Shown: positions 8,028-15,227 of the stretch, one piece after another
Layout of the letters: every line of letters begins with the position of its first letter
How positions within the stretch are numbered: the stretch's first letter is position 1
Assembly (NCBI RefSeq): GCF_040812395.1
Contig: NZ_JBFNXH010000001.1
Location: 310,001 to 374,000 of the forward strand
DNA length: 64,000 bases
Origin: Paenibacillus_E sp040812395
Lineage (GTDB): Bacteria; Bacillota; Bacilli; Paenibacillales; NBRC-103111
Direction: 5' to 3'
Program-made: the position numbers and the translations under genes
Notes under the pieces: generated by a model
The model's database searches: none
Told to the model about the DNA's origin: nothing
Seen by the model: the letters and a program-made list of their open reading frames with translations, nothing else

Positions 8028-9779
8028 ATGGCTTTAGACGGACTCGTCCTGCACGCGGTTGTTCATGAACTGCAAGCGTGTGTAGGAGGCCGAATCAACA
8101 AGATTCACCAGCCTACCCAAAATGACGTCGTTTTACAAATTAGGGCGCAGGGCCAAAATATGAAGCTTCTGCTTTCGGCAAATCCAACGTATCCAAGGAT
8201 ACATGCGACGGATCAGCAGTTTATGAATCCTGTCGAGGCTCCCATGTTCTGCATGCTGCTTCGCAAACACTTTGAGGGCGGCATTATCGAAGCCGTTGAG
8301 CAAGTCGGGATGGAGCGCATCCTTCGGATGCAGGTGCGGCATCGCGATGAATTAGGCGACATGAGCACGAAGGTGATCGTCGTCGAAATCATGGGACGCC
8401 ACAGCAATATTATTTTGATAGATCCAGTAGGGGAAACGATTATTGATGGCATTCATCATGTGACACCGTCCATCAGCTCCTACCGCATTGTCATGCCGGG
8501 GAGTCCTTACATCTCGCCTCCTGAGCAAAATAAATACAATCCGCTGAACGTCGATGCCTCCGCCTTCGTCAGCGCCTTTGAAGAAGCTTATTCCGCGGGC
8601 GAGCCTGAACAGCGAATAGTCGCAGCCTTTAGCGGGTTAAGTCCTCTCATCGCCAAAGAAATGGTGTATCGAGGCCGCGAGATAGCTAGGCAGCAAGTTG
8701 CCGAGGATTTTCTGACTGCATTATGGCAAGCTTTTGAGGGTGTCATGGGCGCAACGCGTCAGCATCGCTATAACCCGGTCATTGTGGAGCAGACGGAGAG
8801 CGGCAAGTTATTCTTTGCCATGACGCCGTTAACGCATATAGACGGATCAACCACCTCTTATCCTACAGCCAGCGCATGCCTGGAGCATTATTATGGGGAC
8901 AAGGCAGAAAGAGATACCGTTAAGCAGCGCGCCAACGATCTCATCCGGTTTTTACAAAATGAAAAAAATAAAAATGTAAAAAAACTCGAAAAGCTACAGG
9001 AAACTGTAGCGGAATCCAAAGATGCCGACAAGCACCGGATTCTCGGTGAGCTGCTGACTGCCTCCCTTCATACGATAAAAAGAGGCGACAAAGAGCTCGA
9101 AACCGTCAATTACTATGACGAGGAGCAGTCCACAGTTCGAATCACTCTCGATCCGCAACTGACACCTTCGGAGAATGCGCAGCGTTATTTTAAAAAATAT
9201 ACAAAAATGAAAAACAGCACGGCAATCGTCGAAGAGCAAATCGAGCAAACGCATCAGGAAATTGCCTATTTAGGCGCGATCTTGCAGCAGCTGAGCGTAG
9301 CGTCCCTGCAAGATATCGAGGAAATTCGCGACGAATTGATGGAGCAAGGTTATATCCGCGACCGCAACAAGAAGCAGCGTAAAAAGAAAAAGCAAGATAA
9401 ACCCGCTTTGGCCTGCTACGTATCGAGCGATGGCGCGCCCATCTATGTGGGCAAAAATAATACGCAAAACGAATACTTAACAAACCGGCTGGCAAGCTCC
9501 ATGGATACCTGGCTCCATACGAAAGATATTCCCGGCTCTCACGTCGTGATTCGCAGTGACAGCGTCTCCGAAGAAACCCTGTTGGAAGCAGCTCAGCTAG
9601 CCGCTTATTTCAGTCAGGCGAAGCATTCCAGCCAAGTGCCTGTCGATTATACATTCATCAAACATGTGCACAAACCGAATGGATCTAAACCGGGATTCGT
9701 GATTTATGTGAATCAGAAAACCCTCTTCGTCACGCCGGATGAAAACAAAATCAGGCAAATGAAAGTTACTGTCAAATAA
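8028..9779 (+). CDS. rqcH: RqcH / NFACT family ribosome quality control protein
   Basis: 583-residue Rqc2 homologue (YloA/FbpA, NFACT family). It binds stalled 50S subunits and recruits Ala-tRNA to add alanine tails. The NFACT-N domain covers about 1-200 (GGRINKIHQP, PPMFCM-like APMFCMLLRK, EIMGRHSN). Long coiled coils cover about 290-430. The NFACT-R/DUF814 domain follows (VGKNNTQNEYLT, WLHTKDIPGSHVVI, KPGFVIY). The length matches the B. subtilis protein. Odd: the catalytic Asp-Arg pair around residue 97 reads Glu-Arg here (GMERIL at 94-99). A clear terminator follows. Confidence 0.94.
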   Translation: MALDGLVLHAVVHELQACVGGRINKIHQPTQNDVVLQIRAQGQNMKLLLSANPTYPRIHATDQQFMNPVEAPMFCMLLRKHFEGGIIEAVEQVGMERILRMQVRHRDELGDMSTKVIVVEIMGRHSNIILIDPVGETIIDGIHHVTPSISSYRIVMPGSPYISPPEQNKYNPLNVDASAFVSAFEEAYSAGEPEQRIVAAFSGLSPLIAKEMVYRGREIARQQVAEDFLTALWQAFEGVMGATRQHRYNPVIVEQTESGKLFFAMTPLTHIDGSTTSYPTASACLEHYYGDKAERDTVKQRANDLIRFLQNEKNKNVKKLEKLQETVAESKDADKHRILGELLTASLHTIKRGDKELETVNYYDEEQSTVRITLDPQLTPSENAQRYFKKYTKMKNSTAIVEEQIEQTHQEIAYLGAILQQLSVASLQDIEEIRDELMEQGYIRDRNKKQRKKKKQDKPALACYVSSDGAPIYVGKNNTQNEYLTNRLASSMDTWLHTKDIPGSHVVIRSDSVSEETLLEAAQLAAYFSQAKHSSQVPVDYTFIKHVHKPNGSKPGFVIYVNQKTLFVTPDENKIRQMKVTVK

Positions 9780-9781
9780 GC

Positions 9782-9813
9782 AAAAAGAACAGTCCACGGG
9801 GGCTGTTCTTTTT
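9782..9813 (+). terminator. Intrinsic terminator of rqcH
   Basis: The stem AAAGAACAG/CTGTTCTTT is followed by T's, starting 3 bases after the rqcH stop. Confidence 0.9.
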
Positions 9814-9856
9814 GTTGTCTGCTGATCGTTTAAATAACACTTTCGATCGTGCATCC

Positions 9857-10738
9857 CTATTTCAATTCCAACTGACGAATGAGTGATGCGAGATATGCCT
9901 TCACTTGGTCCTGTAAATCCGGACGTTCTAACGCCATTTGAATCGTGGCTTCGATGTAACCCAGCTTATCACCAACATCGAATCGCTTCGCCTGCATTAA
10001 ATAAGCGACCATCTGCTGCTGCAGATTCAGTACGCGCAGCGCATCCGTGAGCTGGATTTCGCCGCCTCTGCCAGGCTCTTGCCCTTCGAGAATTTGGAAA
10101 ATTTCCGGCACGATGATATACCGGCCGATGACCGCCAGATTAGACGGCGCTTGATCGCGATCAGGCTTCTCCACCAAATCACCAATGAGATTGTACCCGT
10201 CTAGGCTTCTCTCCGGGGAAACGATCCCGTATTTGCTGACATCTTCCCAAGGAACCTCTTGTACCGCGATAACAGAAGTTTGCGTCTTTTCGTAAATATC
10301 AATCATCTGTTTCAGTCCCGGTGGAGAAGATTGCAGAATATCATCGCCAAGCAGAACCGCAAACGGCTCATCCCCGATAAATTTGCGTGCGCACAAAATG
10401 GCGTGACCGAGACCGAGCGGCTGCTTTTGGCGAATATAGTGAACATCTGCCAGATTGGAGACGGATTGCACGATCTCCAACAGCTTCGTGTTTCCTTTTT
10501 CCTCCAAGGCCATTTCCAATTCTACCGATTTATCAAAATGATCTTCAATAGCGCGCTTGTTGCGCCCCGTTACAATAATAATATCTTCAATTCCGGACGC
10601 GATCGCTTCTTCTACGATATATTGAATAGCCGGTTTATCAACAATTGGCAGCATTTCTTTGGGCTGAGCTTTGGTTGCCGGCAAAAATCTGGTTCCAAGT
10701 CCTGCTGCGGGTATAATCGCTTTCCGTATTTTTTTCAT
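9857..10738 (-). CDS. galU: UTP-glucose-1-phosphate uridylyltransferase
   Basis: 293-residue nucleotidyltransferase making UDP-glucose from UTP and glucose-1-phosphate, for glycolipids, teichoic acid decoration and exopolysaccharide (gtaB in B. subtilis). The nucleotide-binding motif GLGTRFLPATKAQPKEMLP is at residues 14-32, with DKPAIQYIVEEA after it. VEKP and GGEIQLTDAL are further on. The ATG overlaps the stop of the PHP gene by ATGA, so the pair is translationally coupled. Several paralogues with the same motifs are common in these genomes, so the exact sugar preference is inferred from the family. Confidence 0.93.
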   Translation of the reverse strand: MKKIRKAIIPAAGLGTRFLPATKAQPKEMLPIVDKPAIQYIVEEAIASGIEDIIIVTGRNKRAIEDHFDKSVELEMALEEKGNTKLLEIVQSVSNLADVHYIRQKQPLGLGHAILCARKFIGDEPFAVLLGDDILQSSPPGLKQMIDIYEKTQTSVIAVQEVPWEDVSKYGIVSPERSLDGYNLIGDLVEKPDRDQAPSNLAVIGRYIIVPEIFQILEGQEPGRGGEIQLTDALRVLNLQQQMVAYLMQAKRFDVGDKLGYIEATIQMALERPDLQDQVKAYLASLIRQLELK

Positions 10739-11592
10739 GAATGAGACTCCTTTTTCTGCTTCAGGCTTTTCAAGACGTCGAGGCCGATTCTTCGTGATCC
10801 GATAGGCGCATGGAAAACTACGCCCCCGCGTTCACCATGAAAGTCGGAACCGGCTGTGACGAGAAGACCATAGCGCTCCGCAAGCTGCAAATATCTCGCC
10901 TCATCTTCAGGCGAATGATCGGAATGGTACGCTTCGATCCCATCCAGACCTTGTGCGATGATCGCTTCCACGAGCTCATCATCGTGATAAATGCCGGGAT
11001 GCGCAAGAACCGCAGCTCCACCCGCTTCATGAATCCACTGAATCGCCGTGGCTGGCTCAATGCGAGGCGGATTGGCGAAAGCGGCAGCGCCTTTGCCTAA
11101 ATAGCGGTCGAACGCCTCACTGATGGAGGCCACGTACCCCTTCTTCAGAAGCACCGCAGCAATGTGTGGTCTCCCCACGGTATCGCCCTTCGTCTTGATG
11201 CTCTCTACTTCCAACATCACTTCGTCCAGCGTAATACGTAGACCAAGCTCTTGCAAACGCGCAATGATCATTTCGTTGCGGCGGTCTCTCGTTTCTCTGA
11301 GTGACTCCAGCCTTTGAAGAAATTGCGGATCGCTCGTTTGTATGTAATAACCCAGCACGTGAATATCCTGATTGCGGGCCACCGTACTAATCTCAACGCC
11401 GGGAACAACCTCAATCCCCAGCTGTTCGCCCGCTTTCAATGCCTCGGCAACCCCTGACACGGTATCGTGATCGGTTATCGCAATGGCCCCTAAGCCTGCA
11501 TCGAAAGCCATTTGCACATTCGCCGCGGGCTTCTGCGTCCCATCCGAAGCTGTCGTATGCGTATGCAGATCCGCTTCCGTTCTAGAAGTCAT
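10735..11592 (-). CDS. PHP-domain phosphoesterase (RNase AM / YciV type)
   Basis: 285-residue stand-alone PHP-domain protein. The metal-binding motifs are DLHTHTTASDG at residues 7-17, AITDHDTVSG, and in the C-terminal part AHPGIYHDD and GSDFHGE. E. coli homologues of this type (YciV/RnaAM) act as 5'-3' exonucleases and 3',5'-bisphosphate nucleotidases. That function is inferred from the family. The ATG at 11592 has GAGAGGGG about 8 bases upstream and leaves the HTH motif close to the N terminus; an ATG-less extension upstream is discarded. Overlaps galU by 4 bases. Confidence 0.85.
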   Translation of the reverse strand: MTSRTEADLHTHTTASDGTQKPAANVQMAFDAGLGAIAITDHDTVSGVAEALKAGEQLGIEVVPGVEISTVARNQDIHVLGYYIQTSDPQFLQRLESLRETRDRRNEMIIARLQELGLRITLDEVMLEVESIKTKGDTVGRPHIAAVLLKKGYVASISEAFDRYLGKGAAAFANPPRIEPATAIQWIHEAGGAAVLAHPGIYHDDELVEAIIAQGLDGIEAYHSDHSPEDEARYLQLAERYGLLVTAGSDFHGERGGVVFHAPIGSRRIGLDVLKSLKQKKESHS

Positions 11593-11652
11593 GATGATTC
11601 CCCTCTCTTTATCATAAATAGAATGTATCAACAGATCATAAAACGAAGAACT

Positions 11653-11666
11653 GTTTTACGTAAAAC
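11653..11666. repeat. Perfect 14-bp palindrome between LysR stop and PHP gene
   Basis: GTTTTACGTAAAAC reads the same on both strands with no loop. It lies between the 3' end of the LysR gene and the start of the PHP gene, about 60 bases upstream of the PHP start. The lack of a loop and T-run argues against a terminator; a protein-binding site is possible. Confidence 0.5.
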
Positions 11667-11667
11667 C

Positions 11668-12579
11668 TTACAACCAACGGCTCAAATCTTCCTGCCGCAG
11701 GAAGGTCATAAAGCTAACCGCCGAGATCGGCAGCAGCGTCGAATTCAAGTAGATTGCATAGAAGCTGCGTTCAAAGGATATTTGTTCAATTTGCTTCACT
11801 TTGAATAAGCCGAGCGTCACCTCATGCTTGACGGACGACTGCGACAAAATTGAAATGCCTAAACCAGCCTCGACAGCTGATTTAATCGCGCCCGTACTGC
11901 CCAGTTCCATAGTGATCTTCATGGAATGATAGTCCATGTTTCGGCGAGCGAACTCCTCTTCCATGACCCTTCTTGTCCCAGAGCCTTGTTCACGCAAAAC
12001 AAAGGGATACTTCATTGCCTCTTCGAACGTAACCACATCCATATCTGCAAGCGGATGATCCGCGGGAACGATCAGTTTCAACTCATCGCTGAGGATGGCT
12101 TCCGTATGCACGTCCGGATGATGAATCGGCGCTTCCACCAATCCAAAGTTCAACTGATGGCCAAGAACCTCATCCAAAATTTGTGTCGTATTCATCACTT
12201 TCATGGAAACAGAAATGTTGGGATAGTTTTTGCTAAATGGACCCAGCAAACGCGGCAAAATATATTCGCCCATTGTCAGACTTGCTCCCAACTGCAGCCG
12301 CCCTTCAATCATCTTGGTAAATATCGACATCGCGACATCCGTTTCGCGAATGAGTTCAATGCTTCGCTTCGCAAAAGGCAGAAGCGCACGCCCTGCTTCA
12401 GACAGCTCGATTTTTTTGGTGCTGCGGTGGAACAGCTTAACGCCAAAATAATCCTCCAAAGACTGAACCTGCATCGTCACTGCGGGCTGCGTCATATGAA
12501 GCGCTCCGGCTGCAAGAGAAAAGCTGCCCTTCTCTGCAACAGTAAAGAAAATATGTAATTGATGAAAGTTAAGTGCCAT
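11668..12579 (-). CDS. LysR family transcriptional regulator
   Basis: 303-residue LysR-type regulator. The winged helix-turn-helix is at residues 1-60 (LHIFFTVAEKGSFSLAAGAL, TQPAVTMQVQSLEDYFG), followed by a type 2 periplasmic-binding-like effector domain from about 90. The ATG at 12579 gives the standard family start; a longer in-frame extension has no ribosome site and is rejected. The target is unknown. LysR genes often regulate a divergent neighbour, but here the upstream neighbour (145-residue unknown protein) is on the same strand. The gene reads into the PHP-galU pair with about 75 bases between. Confidence 0.92.
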   Translation of the reverse strand: MALNFHQLHIFFTVAEKGSFSLAAGALHMTQPAVTMQVQSLEDYFGVKLFHRSTKKIELSEAGRALLPFAKRSIELIRETDVAMSIFTKMIEGRLQLGASLTMGEYILPRLLGPFSKNYPNISVSMKVMNTTQILDEVLGHQLNFGLVEAPIHHPDVHTEAILSDELKLIVPADHPLADMDVVTFEEAMKYPFVLREQGSGTRRVMEEEFARRNMDYHSMKITMELGSTGAIKSAVEAGLGISILSQSSVKHEVTLGLFKVKQIEQISFERSFYAIYLNSTLLPISAVSFMTFLRQEDLSRWL

Positions 12580-12711
12580 CGTCTTCCGCCTCTCTTTGAT
12601 TCCATTATATGAAAATCCTCGTACCGAGTCCATTGAATGCCCTAAATGAAAAAAGAGCACACCCGTTGAATAGGGCATACTCATAAACTAGTGCAAACTG
12701 CCTGATGATCA

Positions 12712-13149
12712 TTATCTCCGCTTTCGGCTATTCTTGATGAGGGTCATGCGGCGAGAATGCCGGAGCCAGGAGTAATACGATTTCAAATCGCGAAGCTCAA
12801 TGGTCTCGGACATTCTTCCCAAGAAAGTAACAATAATCATTTTATGCAGCGGGTTACCCACAAGATCCGTTTCATTCTCCAGATGCGAGAACTCGGCAAC
12901 AACAACAAGATCTTCATCAATTAAATACACGTCTTCTTCATTGCGGTAATAGGGTATAATATGATTATTCTTCAGCTTTTCCCACAGAAAAGCGCAAATC
13001 TCTTCCAACGAGCCATTTTGTGCGGATACGCGATCGCTCCATCTCAGTTTGGCATGATTCGTGATCACGATATCTGCCACTTTCTTATCACCTAGTTGAA
13101 CGAAAAATGGTTCATAAGTACTCCATCTTCCCATTGCTTTGTCTTTCAT
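12712..13149 (-). CDS. Hypothetical protein, 145 aa
   Basis: I do not recognise this protein. It is 145 residues, soluble, with an acidic centre (RNEEDVYLIDEDLVVVAEF) and a very basic C terminus (RHSRRMTLIKNSRKRR). The middle reads like alternating beta strands (VADIVITNHAKLRW, VYLIDEDLVVVAEF, KMIIVTFLGRM). An ITNHAKLRWSDRV motif is reminiscent of small phage-type or toxin-fold proteins whose core is a single conserved His in a similar setting, but that is speculation. The ATG at 13149 follows GGAGAGGGG at 8 bases; a GTG two codons earlier is also possible. Confidence 0.75.
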   Translation of the reverse strand: MKDKAMGRWSTYEPFFVQLGDKKVADIVITNHAKLRWSDRVSAQNGSLEEICAFLWEKLKNNHIIPYYRNEEDVYLIDEDLVVVAEFSHLENETDLVGNPLHKMIIVTFLGRMSETIELRDLKSYYSWLRHSRRMTLIKNSRKRR

Positions 13150-13318
13150 GATCACAACCCCTCTCCTACTAAAATGGGACCGAATACCTATTCCCTGTGC
13201 ATTGTAAGTTTTATTTTACTAGATCGTCATTTAATTTTCCATGTGAGAAATTATAAATTTATTAATGTTTATTTGTAAAATCATGAAAAAATGCTTATTT
13301 TCTAAAAATTCTAAAAAA

Positions 13319-13343
13319 TAAAAAAGCTTCTTTCGAAGCTTTC
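13319..13343 (-). terminator. Intrinsic terminator after ylbG
   Basis: The stem AAGCTTC/GAAGCTT with a 4-base loop is followed on the minus strand by a T-run, 17 bases after the ylbG stop. Confidence 0.8.
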
Positions 13344-13359
13344 GTTTTGCACTGCAGCC

Positions 13360-13623
13360 TCAAAGGGTGTAAAATCTAGTTTTGTCCGGCATATCACTAC
13401 TGTATTCGGTTTTAATTTCGTTGCGATACGACCGTTCTACTTTCTTTACGTACGGGAGCTTCTGAAGGTTTCGCATGGTCTCGTCCAAGCGGCTGGCATG
13501 TATATAAAGTACGGCGTAATTCATTTTTTTGGAAATATAATGGAGTGAGCCGAATCGTTCCAGGTTTCTGGCCGCTTTCGTATCGTTCACCCATACAATT
13601 AATCCGCTTCGCTCAATCATCAT
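13360..13623 (-). CDS. ylbG: YlbG family protein (DUF2129)
   Basis: 87-residue DUF2129 protein. It matches the family pattern: LIVWVNDTKAARNLERFG near the N terminus, YISKKMNYAVLYI, then LPYVKKVERSYR and the closing PDKTRFY. The function of YlbG is unknown; it is a conserved cytoplasmic protein of Bacilli. In B. subtilis ylbG lies directly next to ylbF. Here an asparaginase gene on the other strand separates the two. Two adjacent ATG codons (13623 and 13620) can serve as start, behind AGAGG. Confidence 0.9.
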   Translation of the reverse strand: MMIERSGLIVWVNDTKAARNLERFGSLHYISKKMNYAVLYIHASRLDETMRNLQKLPYVKKVERSYRNEIKTEYSSDMPDKTRFYTL

Positions 13624-13672
13624 GATTTCAACCTCTTTCCAAATAAATCCTACTGTGGAGTGAACCTAACAC

Positions 13673-14677
13673 ATGAAGCCATCTGACACCATCGTTCGCG
13701 TTTACCGCGGCAACATAACTGAAAGCATACACCGCGTGCATCTCGCGGTGGTCAATACCGAAGGGACGCTGCTGCACAAAGCCGGCGACCCGCACCTGCT
13801 TACTTTCGCCCGTTCCACGGCGAAGCTCATCCAAGCGCTGCCGGTCATCGAATCCGGCGCGGCCGGTCATTTCGGCCTTGGCGAGGCAGAAATTGCCCTA
13901 ATCTGCGCTTCCCACAACGGGGAAGCCGAGCACGTGGACGCGGCCCAGGGCATACTGGGCAAGCTGGGTTTCACGCCGGAGCACCTCCAGTGCGGCGCTC
14001 ACGATCCTTACCATCCGCCGACAGCGCAGGCGATGCGGGAGCGGGGCGAAGCCCCGACAACCTTGCACAATAACTGCTCAGGCAAGCACTCCGGTATGCT
14101 GGCACTGACCGCACATCTCGGAGCAGCTCCAGAAACGTATATGCACATCGAGCATCCGGTACAGCAATTGATGCTGGAAGCCGTATGCGGGATGTCCGGT
14201 GTGCCAAAAGAAAAAATGCAGCTCGGCATCGATGGCTGCGGCGTTCCCGTATTCGGCATGCCCCTCGATCGGCTGGCTTTAGCGTTTGCGAGGCTCGGTT
14301 CGCCGAATGGATTGCCAGCGCCACGTGCAAACGCTTGCCAAAAAATTGTCAGCGCTGTGCGCAAATATCCTCAATACCTCGCAGGAAGCGATCGCTTCGA
14401 CACGCGATTAATCGAGGTGACGGGCGGACGAATGATCGGAAAGATGGGAGCGGAAGGCATCTTCGCGCTATCCATTCCCGAGCAAGCCATTGGCTTCGTC
14501 CTCAAGGTCGAGGATGGCAATCAACGCGCTATGTATCCGGCTGTGGTCGAAGCGCTTAAACAGCTTGGCCATCTTCAGGAATCCGAGGTTAGCGAGCTTG
14601 CTGTCTATCATACGCCTACCCTGCATAACTGGCAAGGAACCGAGGTCGGAAGCATCCGACCCGATTTCCTGCTCTAA
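13673..14677 (+). CDS. L-asparaginase, asparaginase II (thermolabile, Rhizobium-type) family
   Basis: 334-residue member of the asparaginase_II family (PF06089), unrelated in fold to the E. coli AnsA/AnsB enzymes. It should hydrolyse L-asparagine to aspartate and ammonia. Family motifs visible: RSTAKLIQALP, CASHNGEAEHV at about 85, NNCSGKHSGML at about 140, GIDGCGVPVFGMPL, and GKMGAEGIFA. GGAG is 12 bases before the ATG, slightly far. Much of the gene (13720-14060) is GC-richer than its neighbours. It sits on the plus strand between the minus-strand genes ylbF and ylbG, as if inserted into a conserved pair. Confidence 0.9.
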   Translation: MKPSDTIVRVYRGNITESIHRVHLAVVNTEGTLLHKAGDPHLLTFARSTAKLIQALPVIESGAAGHFGLGEAEIALICASHNGEAEHVDAAQGILGKLGFTPEHLQCGAHDPYHPPTAQAMRERGEAPTTLHNNCSGKHSGMLALTAHLGAAPETYMHIEHPVQQLMLEAVCGMSGVPKEKMQLGIDGCGVPVFGMPLDRLALAFARLGSPNGLPAPRANACQKIVSAVRKYPQYLAGSDRFDTRLIEVTGGRMIGKMGAEGIFALSIPEQAIGFVLKVEDGNQRAMYPAVVEALKQLGHLQESEVSELAVYHTPTLHNWQGTEVGSIRPDFLL

Positions 14678-14716
14678 GATAGTCGCTACAGAAACCACTG
14701 TCAGTAGATTATAAGC

Positions 14717-15169
14717 TTATCCGCAGTTACCGCTGCAGCTTCCACCGGAGCTGCAGCCTTTTCCCGTTGGGAGCGGGTTGTTGCTAGGCACTTTAATTGT
14801 TTCGGACACCGCATGCGCGATGGTTGATGATACCGTAAACAGCAAATCGTCCAAGCGATCCTCCGCTTCCTTGAAGCGGCGAACAGCTTCAACCGCGTGC
14901 AATTTCTCCTGTACTTCGTTCACTGCCGCAAGCGCTTCATGGTAGCTCGGATGATAATGCCCGAAACGTTCGCACTCTTCGAATGCATCTTTTTTTCTCG
15001 CAAAAACAGCTTTCAGATCGCGAACCTCCGCGCTGCTTTCAACAGCCGTCTTCCAATATAAGTAATCTGCAACTTCCGCAGAAGAATTAATCATATCACC
15101 CATGTCATAGGCCTGCATGAGAATAGCCGACATATCCAGTGTTTCCATTTCCATTTCCATCGTGCTCAT
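14717..15169 (-). CDS. ylbF: YlbF family regulator (RicF-like)
   Basis: 150-residue YlbF/YmcA family protein. In B. subtilis YlbF forms with YmcA and YaaT the Fe-S and FAD containing RicAFT complex, which affects RNase Y-dependent mRNA maturation, sporulation and competence. The helical body (DYLYWKTAVESSAEVRDL, FEECERFGHYHPSYHEAL) and a Cys-rich tail CSSGGSCSGNCG are visible; the three tail cysteines fit Fe-S binding. The start at 15169 gives the usual family length and has AAGGA upstream, though 13 bases away. In-frame ATGs at 15217 and 15256 would extend it, the latter into the upstream gene. Confidence 0.85.
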   Translation of the reverse strand: MSTMEMEMETLDMSAILMQAYDMGDMINSSAEVADYLYWKTAVESSAEVRDLKAVFARKKDAFEECERFGHYHPSYHEALAAVNEVQEKLHAVEAVRRFKEAEDRLDDLLFTVSSTIAHAVSETIKVPSNNPLPTGKGCSSGGSCSGNCG

Positions 15170-15227
15170 ACTGCTGTCAACATCCTTCCCTTCTGAGTGT
15201 ATAACATTCTCTATCATACCATAGTTC

